DNA from: Beverwykella pulmonaria
Lineage: Eukaryota > Ascomycota > Dothideomycetes > Pleosporales > Melanommataceae
DNA: 64,000 nucleotides
Assembly (NCBI GenBank): GCA_001599595.1
Contig: BCHH01000016.1
Location: 615,901-679,900 of the forward strand
Direction: 5' to 3'
Numbering within the stretch: position 1 is the first letter of the stretch; each line of letters begins with the position of its first letter. Position numbers and translations under genes: made by a program. The notes beneath the pieces were generated by a model that saw only the letters and a list, made by a program, of their open reading frames with translations, was not told the origin of the DNA and did no database searches. This document shows, piece after piece, positions 33,251-44,244 of this stretch.

Positions 33251-36055
33251 CGATATTTCTCGATGTATGGCTCAACGTCTTTGAATCAGAGAATGCGAGG
33301 ACTTTAGCTAGTGCTGACACTTGGCTGTCTCACCTGAAGGTAGAAAGAGACCAGGACCAAAAAATGGTATACTCTGGGGCCGAGTTGTGGTTGGATATGT
33401 ACGCTGACATTTTCGATCGATTCAAAGGAACTGATGCATGGTATCTTCCGGTGAGTATTACTTATGACTGATGCCTGGTGATAAGGCTTCCAAATATTGA
33501 AGTTCCTAGCTAAACCGCGTTCGACAGGAATTCTCTACTGTGCACAGTAACGTTACGCGCCATCTTCCAGATGAACCGAAAAGTGACGACTGGAAAGCCC
33601 TTGTCTTGCATTACTTGGGCCTTGATAACATTGCCCATCAAGGGGCTGCTTCTGGGTGAGTATTTGTGAGCTAAGCACTCATTTTTACATCATTCTGACT
33701 AGATTATAGTACACACATGCTGCCAAAACGGGCAGAAATGGATGGCGTTGTAAAACTAATCTACGAGGCAATGCTCCAAGGGCGCCACCTACAGAACACA
33801 CTTTTTATTCTCCTCGGCGACTATGGGATGACAGAGCAGGGGAACCACGGCGGTGCGTCTCCTAGTGAAATTGCCTCTGCAATGATCTTCATTTCCCCAA
33901 AGCTGAAGTCACTCTCCGGCGGCTTCGAGCGCCCAGTCCAGAACGCTAAGAATTACGAGTACTACTCCGTAATCAATCAAGTGGGCCTAGTGCCTACATT
34001 AGCCGGCGTTATGAGTATTACCATCCCGGAAAGAAGCTTGGGAATATTTGCTGCAAAGTTCCTCGGACTTTTTGAAGAATCTGAGGGTGGACTTCATTTC
34101 CTGTTCAAGAATGCTCAGCAACTGAAAGGGCTACTCGAGCGGGAGTATGAGACCGCCGCTTCAAATATTGCCTCCTGCAGTTCACACTGCAAGAATTGCT
34201 CAGACGATCGTAGCCAAGTTGTCTGCTGACTGAACAAAGCCACGATGAAGCAAAAAGAATGGCAAGAAGGAAAGAATACAAGCATGGAAGAGGTACACAA
34301 CACTACACGTACCGTAAGTCCCTATGGAAGCCACCCTCTATCTGAACACCGTCATGACCTACCTCCGCAGTCACACATCTTACACTATAGCAGTTCTGCG
34401 ACTATACGCAAAAGCTACTCAACGCTCCACCCAACAACCCCAGTTCCTTTCATCTTTCCATGAGCGTCGCTATTCTGGTTGCATCAATGGCACTGCTCTC
34501 GAGAATCTATTCAACCTTCGAAGCGCCCTGGGATACTGGTCTTTGGGTCTTCGGGCTTCTGGTCGCTGTCCACGGCCCTATGATATTCATGAATCAGCTT
34601 GTCATCGAAGAGCACCATTACTGGTACTGGGCTTCCATCGCATGGCTAGCCCACCTCGGCTTCAAGAAGTATGATACCTCCCATCATGTCCTTGTACCCG
34701 AACTGTCTCAGACTAATTGTAGCAGAATGAAAAGCGGAGAAAGCCCGGTAAAGGCCATTGCATACCCCGTAGCTCTACAGTTCCTTAGCCAGAGCCTCGA
34801 CCCAACAACGAATCAGTAGCACTCAGTCATAGGTTACATCCATAATCTGTCTTACGACCATCAGGTCCTTTTCTGGATTCCAGGATTCATCATGTATGCT
34901 TCCGGCCTGACTAGGGTATTCCAGTTCCTTGGATTGAGTGCTCTGGCCTCTGTCATGGTGGCAACATCCCTCAGCTTAGGCGCCATCTCCTTCAGGCTCC
35001 TCTACATATCGGCCTAATCTCATGTCATTCAGTTTTACCCTGGCGTGGATCAAATACGCCATGTCTAGAGGGAATAGAAACCAAAGCTTGAACATTTTCT
35101 GGGCCGGGTTGGTGGCCTGTCTCATTTTCATTGTGTTTGAGACCAAATTTGCGCGCAGAATCTGCAGAAAAGGTACGCCAGTATTAGTTCTCAGATACAT
35201 TCACAATCAATTCTCTAACTGCCGCAGCTACTATCGGAGGAGTTGTGGAACTGGTAAATCTTTATCTCAGGTCACTAACGCGATTGGAGCACCTCGTTCT
35301 TTTCCCAATATTCGACCTCCAACTCCAGTATTTCCGTAAGTCCTTCCGCTAGAGCATCCAATTGGGCATTCTTCTACTTACGCGCTCTTCGATAAGTTAC
35401 TCCCACAAATACGATGAGTCCTTCCGACATGGCCGTTACGACTCTCCTTCTCGGTCAAAGCGCCTTTTATGCTAGCGGACACGGCAATTCATTTGCCTCA
35501 TTCGATCTTACAAACGGCTTCAACGGGATTGAAAGCTCCCGTGCTCTTACAGTTGCTCTCCAGGCTCTCTTAAGCAACTACTTTGCCCCGGTGTGGTGGT
35601 CACTTGTGAGTCTGCGAATGATCTTAGCATGGGTTCAAGCTCGAAGTATTTCAACACCGACACACCCCAAACCACAAGGCTCCAGCACCAAAGGCAGCTT
35701 CCAAGACGCGGCGAAGGCGAATAGCGTCCCTTGCATCAATGGAAAATGCCAATCATCGGCGAATGGCCATATTACCAATACCACTGGAGTTGAGACGCTC
35801 AGGCATGGTTCGAGCAAGCTGAAATCTCTGGCTCCTAGTAGAAGCCCTTTTCTTGAGCACTTGACATTGCACACGTTCTATAGTTCTTCTACGTCATTGG
35901 CTGTTTTGCTGACCTGTATCTGGCGGCGGGATGATCCGACCATTTGGACGGTCCTTGCTCCCAAGTGTTTGAATATCGTATTGTGGGTATGCTTTCAGCA
36001 GTGTCTGGTGAATGGTACGTTATGCGCGGGAATATGGCTTTTCGTTGTAGGATAG
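33250..36055 (+). pseudogene. GPI7: 5'-truncated GPI7/LAS21-like ethanolamine-phosphate transferase
   Basis: The family adds ethanolamine phosphate to the second mannose of GPI anchors in the ER. Coding starts abruptly inside the catalytic domain: FLDVWLNVFESE, TLASADTWLSHL. Exons end at 33450, then 33528-33655 (NVTRHLPDE, LHYLGLDNIAH) and 33710-34313 (HMLPKRAEMDG, LGDYGMTEQGNHGG), with intact GT-AG introns. An in-frame TGA at 34227-34229 interrupts the last of these. Membrane-domain pieces follow in several frames: IEEHHYWYWAS near 34606, and GQSAFYASGHGNSFASFDLTNGFNG near 35455, ending at 36055. The first 150 or so residues, with the metal-site start, are missing. Truncation plus the stop make it a probable pseudogene; a functional copy should exist elsewhere. 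Confidence 0.8.
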
Positions 36056-36345
36056 TATGCAATTCAGTTCGAGATAGGAGGTCAGCGACAGAAGATAGTC
36101 AACTTTCCGCCATTGAGATTAGTCAGCCGTAATCAATGTGGCACAGTAAGCCGAAGAAGGTCGTGGCCTGTCATCGGCGTGCTGAAGCAGTTCCTGGCCG
36201 AGCCCTTCGTCCCTTCTGGTGGCGCCGCTTGTCTTCTTCCACAGGTCCCCCTAGGCAAGCCCAGAGGACTGTAGTTCCTTCCAAGAGCTGCATTTTGTCC
36301 GTTTACTCCAAGGCTGTTCTGGCGCTGCGCTCGCCCGGTTTTACG

Positions 36346-38378
36346 ATGGCACTTCGGCGCAGTGTCAGTCGCGCTTCCGCTCCTCTGCCCGACAACGTCG
36401 ACGCCGTAGGAGCAACACCATCAGCGGATGGGGACGTAAAGAGCATCTCAAAGCCAAAAACTGAACCCGATGCATCAATTGATCATAGTCTTTCTCTTTG
36501 CGACGCTGTTTCACCAACAAGCAACGCCTGTCCCAACGGTCCCACAACAGCCCAGCCGACATCCCCAGAGGCAGCTCAGAAGCTGTCCAGCTCCGCCATC
36601 GCCGTTGTTATGATGCCGCTCTGTCTTTCCGTCTTCCTCTCAGCCTTGGACCTTACTATCGTTACGCCAGCCATCCCCACGATCGTGAGCTCATTCAACT
36701 CGGTGACGGGTTACGTCTGGATTGGCAGCGCATTTATCCTCACTAGTACGGCCGCCACGCCTGTCTGGGGAGCCGTCGCGGACATCTGGGGTCGCAAGCC
36801 CATCATACTGATCGCTCTCTCCGTCTTCCTCGGTGGTAGCCTTCTTTGTGCACTGGCTCCGCAAATGGATGCGCTGATTGCTGGCCGTGCTATTCAGGGG
36901 CTTGGCTCGTCCGGTATGGGTACTATGGTGAACATTGTCATCTGTGATACCTTCTCCCTGAGAGATCGCGGGCTCTATCTTGCTATCACATCTCTCGTCT
37001 GGGCTATCGGGAGCGTTGTCGGACCAGTGATCGGCGGCTCTTTCACAACTCGGCTAAGGTAGGTGGGCTGCGGCTCTCATTTGGTCGCCATCCGCTTCCG
37101 CTGACACGAGAATAGCTGGAGATGGTGCTTCTGGTTGAACCGTAAGTCCTGGTCTCGGACGCGTACTTGCATATAAACTCATGGACTTACAGTGCCCATC
37201 GGCGCCGTCGTCTTTCCCGTGCTGTTCCTCTTCCTGAAGCTTCCCTCGCCAAATACTCCCGTCCTGGTAGGTCTCAAGGCTATCGACTGGTCCGGTAGCG
37301 TGCTTATCGTCGGCGGTGCATTCATGGTCCTTCTTGGACTGGATTTTGGCAACGTTACTTTCCCTTGGTCATCTGTTACAGTTATTTGTCTAATCGTGTT
37401 CGGTGCAGCTACCATCGGCGTGTTCGTTGTCAACGAATGGAAATTTGCGACCAATCCTATTATGCCCCTACGCCTATTCTCCAACAGATCTACAGTAGCT
37501 GCTTACTTCGTTTGGGCCTGCAACTTCTACGTCCTTATTGGCCTTTCCTACTACCTGCCTCTGTATTCGCAGTCAGTACTCGGCGCCAACGCCTTGGTCT
37601 CAGGCGTTCATCTTATCCCTCTTGTCTTTTCAAGCTCCCTTGCGGCCGCCTGCGTGGGAGCATTTATACAGAAGACAGGGATATACCTCTCGATCACGTA
37701 CGTGGCACATGTGTTCCTAACACTTGGTGCCGGGCTTCTCATCAACCTTAAGCCTCGAGAAGGCCTAGCAAAGCTGGTTATTTTTGAGATCATCACGGGC
37801 ATTGGCGTCGGCATGAACATCGAACCTCCACTCCTCGCGGCACAGGCTGCCATGACGGTGCTGGATACCGCCGCCATCCAGGCAACGATGACCTTTATAA
37901 GGTCACTCGCAGCCACTGTTGCTGTTGTTGTTGGGGGCGTCATATTCCAGAACCGAATGGACGCAGTTAGCCTCAGCCTGGCAAACCAAGTGGGCGATCA
38001 ACTGGCCAGCAAGTTCAACGGCGACCAAGCTGCGGCGAATGTTGAGCTCATTCGTTTGCTGCCCCTTGACCAACAAGACGCTGTCAAAGAGGCGTACTTC
38101 GAAGCACTGAAGTCAGTGTGGATTATGGTATGTATTGTCACGCGTCTAGATGTCTTGTTATTAGTGATCTAAGTTGTCTTTTACAGTTTGTTGTCGCAGC
38201 CGCTCTCTCACTGATATTCAGTCTCTTCATTCGCGCCCATCACCTGAGCGACAAGGCTAAGGCTGTAATTCTTGGGGTAGACAGGGAAAAGCAGCACGAA
38301 CGGGAGCTAGATACCGCAGACTCAACCCGGAACCGTGCACTACCAGTACCAGTATTGGTACGCGAACAAATACGGTAA
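36346..38378 (+). CDS. MFS transporter, DHA2 (14-TM) type
   Basis: Exons 36346-37058, 37116-37141, 37193-38127 and 38187-38378 give 621 aa; all introns are GT-AG and the 26-nt second exon encodes WRWCFWLN. An Asp/Ser/Pro-rich cytosolic tail of about 85 residues precedes the membrane part. Signatures: LSALDLTIVTPAIPTI, the motif-A loop ADIWGRKP, GRAIQGLGSSGMGTM, and motif C as SLVWAIGSVVGPVIGG. These are typical of fungal toxin and multidrug exporters that often sit in secondary-metabolite clusters. It is 290 bases downstream of the dead GPI7-like gene and 3 kb from a dead PKS. The open frame extends to an ATG at 36136, but 36346 gives a more usual N-terminus. Confidence 0.88.
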
Positions 38379-39208
38379 TCCTAAAATCTATCATATAAGC
38401 AAAAATCCGTCCAGTCCGTCCCCATCCATCCCATTTCAAATTCCTTTTCGACCCAATCTAAATCGCCATTTACCTCATCAAGCACACGCGTGCACAACAA
38501 TATAACTCTGCGCCACCACCACCTTTGGGTGCAGTCTTGGCAATGAATCGCTCGTGATGACGCGGTCGGAAATTTCGTGTTCGCAACGTCGGACTCCGAC
38601 AGCGACTCGCGTTGGAACGTGACTGTGCACGCCACCACAACCAACACCACCATATGTACGTATTATTCCGAGATACAAATCTTGGCCAACTATATTGACA
38701 ATATTGTTGTGCCTTTCCACAAGTTATGGTTGCAGTGCTCGCCTAGACATAGACAGAATGTTTGCAGGATGAAGGTTTGATATTATTGTATATCGGTAGA
38801 GTACATAATAGTAATACAAGTAGGTCCACGATGGCACTGCGAATGCAAATGCGAGGGGATATGTGGTATGCCATACCGAACAAAAAAGAAAGAAGGATGA
38901 TGTGCTGTAGAAGCAAATGTAAATATATACAAGGAGCGTGTCGAAAGAGTATAACAAAAGGTAGCGGGACCAGTTGGTGCTGGGACGAAGCGAAAGTGTT
39001 GCCTTTCAGCAAAAGAGCGTGAGAACGGCGAGAAGAATTAGGTACAAAAAATGGCGGCCGGTACGCCTCGCTGATTGAAACACTGAATAATCGAAGTAAA
39101 CTCCCAATTCCTTTATCTATCCTTCCTTTCTTATATACAAAGTAGTCCCTGGTTCATTAGTGTTTAGATGTAATTTTCAGTCTGTCGCTTTGACCGCCCT
39201 CAATCAGT
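38379..39208. other. Convergent 3' intergenic region
   Basis: Between the ends of the DHA2 transporter and the mucin-like gene. No gene supported; it holds the two 3' ends. Confidence 0.5.
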
Positions 39209-42200
39209 TTAAAAGTCCCGACCAACGAGCTTCGGATCTGCAAACATGAGCTCACCACTCCGCTTCCGCTGTGCATGAAGGTCGTCGCTGAAGTCATTTA
39301 TGGTCGGACCCGGAGAGCCGTACATCGACGGAACCTCCAGACATCCAGAGCCGGTGGAGTCATCCTTGCTATGCTTTCCAGCGCCGACCTCCTTCCTCTT
39401 GAGCACCAATGGTAGTCCAGGCCCCTGAAGTAGGACTTGGCCAGCACCTGCGAGCGTGGGCTGGCGGCGCAGAGGGAGGGGCTTCTTCTTGATTTGAGGA
39501 GCAAGGTTGAGTGGCTTGGGGACTGAGATAGGGTCGTCCATTTTGATCTCGTCCCAGCCTTTGTGCACTGGGAAAACGGTTGCGGTTGCGATCTGTGCAT
39601 GGGCGATGACGGGTGAGTTATTGAGAGTTGTCTGACCACTCCGCATAGATTCGGGTGTGTACCGTTCAGGAGGGGTGAGAGTGTCGGGTGTGCATCGACC
39701 ATCTGGTGAGGGCGTGTTCCGACCGACCGGCACCCGAGCGATAGGCATGAGAGCGGCGTTCGACGCGGCGGTGGGCTCGGGCGTATATCGCCCGGCGGCA
39801 CGGGGCGAGCGCGGCGTTGGTGGCGGCGCCATCACCACTACTGAATCCGGTGTCTCGCTTCGAACATCGACATTAAGAAGGATGTCGTGCTCAAAGGGGT
39901 CCGAGAATGGATCACTATACCGGTCTGATTCGCGAACTGGTGGAGGGAAGGCCGGTCCGTAAGGGGACATAGGTGGGTACTGCGCCACATGCGGGTTGAA
40001 GGCATACGGGTTGGTTGCGAGTGAGAGATACTCGCCCATGACGTCGTTGACAGGGCCGTCGTGTGTGGCGAGACGGGGACTGACTTGTGGTGCCGGTGCA
40101 ACGGGGTCGAGGAATGGGTTTGCAGGCTCAGGCATCTGCTTGGGGTTGTGTGGCCAAGCAGATACCGTGCTCTCAGTAGGGCCATGATGCGGTAGATTCT
40201 GGAAAGACGACTTGGGAATAACAACAGGACTCAGGAATGGCGCTTCTGCTGACCTATCCTGGTTACCTGCTGGCCAAGCTGATACTGTGGTATCAGTCCG
40301 AGTATGGTGCGGGAGAGGTCCGAATGATGATGTTGGGGGAACAACGGGACTCAAGAATGGTGTTCGAGTCGATATAGGCTGGTTACCGGCTGGCCAAGCA
40401 GACACTGTGCTGTCAGTTGGGTTGTGACGCGATATGTTCTGAAGGTGTTGGCTGGGAGGTTCCACAGGATCCTTGAATGGGTTCTCAGATGATGGCTCCT
40501 GGTTATTGGCTGGCCAGCCTGATGATGTGCTGTGACGGGGGGAGTTTGTCGGAACAGCAGCATATGGGCCATATCCTTGAGCATCACCCTCGAGCGCGTT
40601 GTATCCAGAGGCTCCTCCAGACATGGTGGGAACGCCGCCTCCAGCTTCAGCATCGCGATCGCCGACAGGAGGATCGTATAAGTACGCGACTTCAGGGTAC
40701 ACACCATTGCTCTTCCGCTTAGCGGCGGCGTTGGTATGATAACGGCGAGCAACGAAGAGCGCAGCGACGAGAGCAATGAGCAGACATGTCGTGCCTCCAA
40801 TGGCAATTCCCGCGGTCTGGGATTTGGTCAGAGGAGCTGCTGGAGGAGCGGCTGCTGGTGCAGCAGTAGTCGACGAGGCTGCGTGTGGTGCAGTCTTGCT
40901 TTCAGCACCGTCTGCAGGAAGTGTTGGGGAAGGAGCAAGTCCCTCCTCACCTGTTGGAGAGGCAAGTCCTTCATTGCTTGTAGGAAGCGTGGTCGAAGCG
41001 GGTCCTTCATTGCCCGTAGGAAGCGTGCTTGTTCCAGAGGCCTGATTCGGGGCATCCGACGGACTAACAGAGCTCGGGGCGCCCGACTGTCCCGCACCAG
41101 GAGTGGTTGAAGGGGTGGGGATAACGCTCTCAGAAGTAAGTGTAGGCAAAACGGCCGCGGCAGATGTGTCCTTTATCACTACTTCTACTGACGTCGCAGA
41201 GCCTGTAAACCCGGATGAGACAACACCAGATGCGTTTTGCGCGCCTGAGATTCCTGCAGTGGAGCCAGGAGCTGAGATGAGGCTCGAAGGCAAGCTTGTC
41301 ACCGCGGTGGGTGGGTTGGAAAGCGTTTCGCTTGCGGGAATGCCTGTGGGAGTCAACACATCCGTCTGACTGACAGCGGACGATGGAGAAGTGTTAAACA
41401 CATTAAATGAGGGAAGGGCGGAAGGTGTAACGGATGGTGATGTCGTAACTGAGTCTTTGGTGTTTGATTCCTCGATCGGCGCTGTAGGATTTGCTAGAGA
41501 GACTTGAGAGGAAACCAATCTGGAGACACTTGAAGGACCGGACAGCAGTCCAGTTCCGGAGACACTTGAAGGACCGGGCAGCAGTCCAGTTCTGGAAACA
41601 CTTGAAGGACCGGAGAGCAGTCCAGTTCCGGAGACACTGGAAGGACCGGACAGCAGTCCAGTTCCGGAGACACTAGGAAGAGAGACCGCTGTAGATACCA
41701 GAGTATCTGTCTGCGATGACAGAGGCAACCCGGCGGTAGTAGAACCAAGAAGTTGGCTAGTCTCAGATGTGGGAACGATCAGCACGGCACTCGTAGCTGT
41801 TAGACTCCCCGAAAGCGCTGGCGGTAACTGTCCATTGATGCTGGATGATGAAGTTGGAATTATTGGAAGCGTAACAGAGGGTGTCGCGGGAACAGTTGTT
41901 TTTGGAATATTAATCTCGGTCTGTGATGCTGAGAGGACAGGTCCAGTGGGAGTGGCGACAATCTTCGATGAATTAAGCACACTGCTGAGAATGGAGCTAA
42001 TAGCGGACAACACACTGCTGGGCCCAGGTAGAATGTTGCTTGATTGAGTTGGCGTAGGTAGTGAGTTAGAGGGCAAGGGAGTTGGGGAGGGAATTCCTTC
42101 CGATACGGCTGTTGTGCTGATCAACGGAGCTTGGTTATTGTCACTATTAGTCGAAACGACATTTGAAGGCCGTGGTACTAGGGTAGACGACCCCTTTGTA

Positions 42201-43399
42201 ACACTGGGTACAAGGAGAGGTGCAGATTCTATCGAAAGAGATATAGTTGAGGTCGGCTCGGGAATGGGCTTAATGAGAGAAGAGCTTGGAGTATTCGCCG
42301 GAGCAGTGGTGGTGGGGATCGCAATCGGCAACTGCTCAGAAGTCGAAGTGGGCTTAGGTGGGGAGACTAGAGGAGGCTGTTGTGCCGAAGTCGCTATCGG
42401 TTGCTGCTCAGCAGTCGAGCTGACCTGTTGCTGCTCAGCAGTCGAGCTGGCCTGTTGCTGCTCAGTAGTCGAGCTGGCCTGTTGCTGAGATGATGGTTCT
42501 GGTTTTACTGGCTCAGAAATAGCACTAGGACTAGATGTCGATTCTGGCAAGCTAATGACATTTGTTGTTGGGGGCTGTACAGCGGAGGAAACTGGTTGCA
42601 AAATGGAAGAGGGCTCCTGGGCTGGAGCCGAAATGGATGGAGATGGAGTGGAGACAGCTGCGGTTCCCTCCTTCACTGGTTGCGGAATCAGCGTGGATGA
42701 TAGAGCAGAAGTGGAGGGCTGGAGCTCTGAGGTGGGCGCAATATTGGATTCTGATGTAGGTATCGGAGCTCTTGACGATGGGACTTGTGTAGAGGTAGTG
42801 ATCGCGCTGCTTGGTGGCACTGGTTCCGATTTCGAGGCTGCTTGAGAAGATGGAGAAGGCACGACGGAGGTTGCAGGAGCCGGCTGCTCTTCAGCCGGAT
42901 TTGATACAATTGGCTTCTCCACCACAGAACTCGATTTTGGTGGTGTAACACTGCTGCTAGGCGCTGGTGGTTTGACTGGGGGAACAGTTGACGTTGGTAA
43001 CGGTGCTTCAGTGGTGGGCTTTGTAGTAGAGATTGGGTCCTCAGTACTAATCGCAGACGATGATGTCTCGACCACAGTTATTTCTGTTGAGGTGACTTGA
43101 GGATCGGAAGTTACGATGACGACCGGCTCTGAAATTGTCGTTTCCGGCTCTTGAGATACCACTGATGGCCTTGTCTCGTTTTTCCAAGACTGTTGTCGAC
43201 CATGTAAGTAAGGAACGTTGTGTCGTCGCGCCGGGATCCGACTTCTACCACTGTGCGTCACCCCATCTGTGATTTTGTTGTCAGTACTATACAACCATGT
43301 TTTTCTGTATGGTAGCATACCTCGACCGCGGAACGCTGCATTAGTTGGAGCTACGAGTAACGCCGTGTAGGAAAGGAATGAAAGACCCTTGAACCACAT
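39209..43399 (-). CDS. Mucin-like Ser/Thr/Pro-rich single-pass membrane protein
   Basis: About 1,378 aa. ATG 43399 starts a signal peptide (MWFKGLSFLSYTALLVAPTNA). A 54-nt intron at 43320-43267 (gtatgc, TACTGAC branch, cacag) is free of stops and a multiple of three, so the frame is open with or without splicing. Residues about 60-900 are Ser/Thr/Pro-rich, likely heavily O-glycosylated, with four 12-residue repeats (GTGLLSGPSSVS-type). One membrane helix follows (TAGIAIGGTTCLLIALVAALFVARR), then a cytosolic tail of about 400 residues with four copies of a roughly 34-residue motif around TVSAWPAGNQ...PFLSPVV. The layout resembles Msb2/Hkr1- or Mid2-type wall sensors, but I see no defined sensor domain. 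Wall sensing or adhesion is inference. Confidence 0.8.
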   Translation of the reverse strand: MWFKGLSFLSYTALLVAPTNAAFRGRGMLPYRKTWLYSTDNKITDGVTHSGRSRIPARRHNVPYLHGRQQSWKNETRPSVVSQEPETTISEPVVIVTSDPQVTSTEITVVETSSSAISTEDPISTTKPTTEAPLPTSTVPPVKPPAPSSSVTPPKSSSVVEKPIVSNPAEEQPAPATSVVPSPSSQAASKSEPVPPSSAITTSTQVPSSRAPIPTSESNIAPTSELQPSTSALSSTLIPQPVKEGTAAVSTPSPSISAPAQEPSSILQPVSSAVQPPTTNVISLPESTSSPSAISEPVKPEPSSQQQASSTTEQQQASSTAEQQQVSSTAEQQPIATSAQQPPLVSPPKPTSTSEQLPIAIPTTTAPANTPSSSLIKPIPEPTSTISLSIESAPLLVPSVTKGSSTLVPRPSNVVSTNSDNNQAPLISTTAVSEGIPSPTPLPSNSLPTPTQSSNILPGPSSVLSAISSILSSVLNSSKIVATPTGPVLSASQTEINIPKTTVPATPSVTLPIIPTSSSSINGQLPPALSGSLTATSAVLIVPTSETSQLLGSTTAGLPLSSQTDTLVSTAVSLPSVSGTGLLSGPSSVSGTGLLSGPSSVSRTGLLPGPSSVSGTGLLSGPSSVSRLVSSQVSLANPTAPIEESNTKDSVTTSPSVTPSALPSFNVFNTSPSSAVSQTDVLTPTGIPASETLSNPPTAVTSLPSSLISAPGSTAGISGAQNASGVVSSGFTGSATSVEVVIKDTSAAAVLPTLTSESVIPTPSTTPGAGQSGAPSSVSPSDAPNQASGTSTLPTGNEGPASTTLPTSNEGLASPTGEEGLAPSPTLPADGAESKTAPHAASSTTAAPAAAPPAAPLTKSQTAGIAIGGTTCLLIALVAALFVARRYHTNAAAKRKSNGVYPEVAYLYDPPVGDRDAEAGGGVPTMSGGASGYNALEGDAQGYGPYAAVPTNSPRHSTSSGWPANNQEPSSENPFKDPVEPPSQHLQNISRHNPTDSTVSAWPAGNQPISTRTPFLSPVVPPTSSFGPLPHHTRTDTTVSAWPAGNQDRSAEAPFLSPVVIPKSSFQNLPHHGPTESTVSAWPHNPKQMPEPANPFLDPVAPAPQVSPRLATHDGPVNDVMGEYLSLATNPYAFNPHVAQYPPMSPYGPAFPPPVRESDRYSDPFSDPFEHDILLNVDVRSETPDSVVVMAPPPTPRSPRAAGRYTPEPTAASNAALMPIARVPVGRNTPSPDGRCTPDTLTPPERYTPESMRSGQTTLNNSPVIAHAQIATATVFPVHKGWDEIKMDDPISVPKPLNLAPQIKKKPLPLRRQPTLAGAGQVLLQGPGLPLVLKRKEVGAGKHSKDDSTGSGCLEVPSMYGSPGPTINDFSDDLHAQRKRSGELMFADPKLVGRDF
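41521..41680 (-). repeat. 36-bp coding repeat, about four units
   Basis: Inside the mucin-like gene. The plus-strand unit begins GGAGACACTTGAAGGACCGG and recurs every 36 bases with few changes, encoding 12 residues rich in Gly, Ser and Leu. It is probably variable in copy number between strains. Confidence 0.8.
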
Positions 43400-44244
43400 G
43401 GCATTATCGAAAAATGAGTGACTGAAAATGACAGCAAGACGAGAGCAAAAAAAATAGAAGACTTGAAACAAGAGGAGAAGTATCAGGTCCTTATGGTTTC
43501 CATGAGCTGCGAAGGCCGATGGTATATTACAGCGGTGGCTACATGCGCGCATCCATCGCGTCGGACCTGTCTGGGACATGCGTGGAAGCTGTTCCCTGCA
43601 CACATGTGCAGGGGTCCCGTCGGGGTTGAGGAGGCTTAGCCCCGCATCCACCATGAGGCGTGTCCGCGGACCCAACGTCAGCTAACAATAGCATATATGA
43701 CCGGAAGCACAACTTGCCATTACTCGAGGCCACGCGCAGACAGTCGACGGACCAGAAGGGGAGCGCTCACCTGTACGTGAGAAGCTTAACATTCACCTTC
43801 TGCGCGCCCATCCAATGCACATTCTCATGGCAGTGTCTCGATTGGGTGCATGCACCTCGACACCCTACCGCCGCTGACCATCTTAATCGCGAACCGCGTT
43901 AACTGAAACGTGGTGGCCAGACTTGTTGCGTGTGAAGGAGAGTGCAGCGCAGGACTCATCGTATAACATCCGCTCAGCGCGCCACTCCATGTCATGCTTT
44001 TTGCGGCTTGCTACCACTTTTGGCCCCGAATAGTAGTCGAGTAGAATGGCTGCTTTACCAGCAGATGGGCCCCCAGAATGAAGACAGTATGTAAGAAAAG
44101 GTGCATACGAGTGCGCATCCCATAAATTCCAGCCTCTGCCTGTTGAACATCTGTTCCCCGCAGTGAGGCACGGCATCCTCCGAGATCCCACGGAAGGAGG
44201 TTTCACAGTGTGTCCTCAGGAAGCCTTATAATACACTCCGGAGC
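43400..44244. other. Intergenic region upstream of the mucin-like gene
   Basis: Contains its presumed promoter. An open frame upstream of ATG 43399 (to 43675) and a 107-codon minus-strand frame (43883-44206) lack supporting features. Confidence 0.5.

Noticed and set aside
31900..36055. RIP as the cause of gene decay here
   Set aside because: The visible TGA codons would need changes outside the preferred CpA context and the flanking sequence is not AT-skewed; a dinucleotide index calculation would be needed to revive the idea.
43400..43675. N-terminal extension of the mucin-like protein
   Set aside because: The ATG at 43399 begins a textbook signal peptide; the extra 92 residues would bury it.
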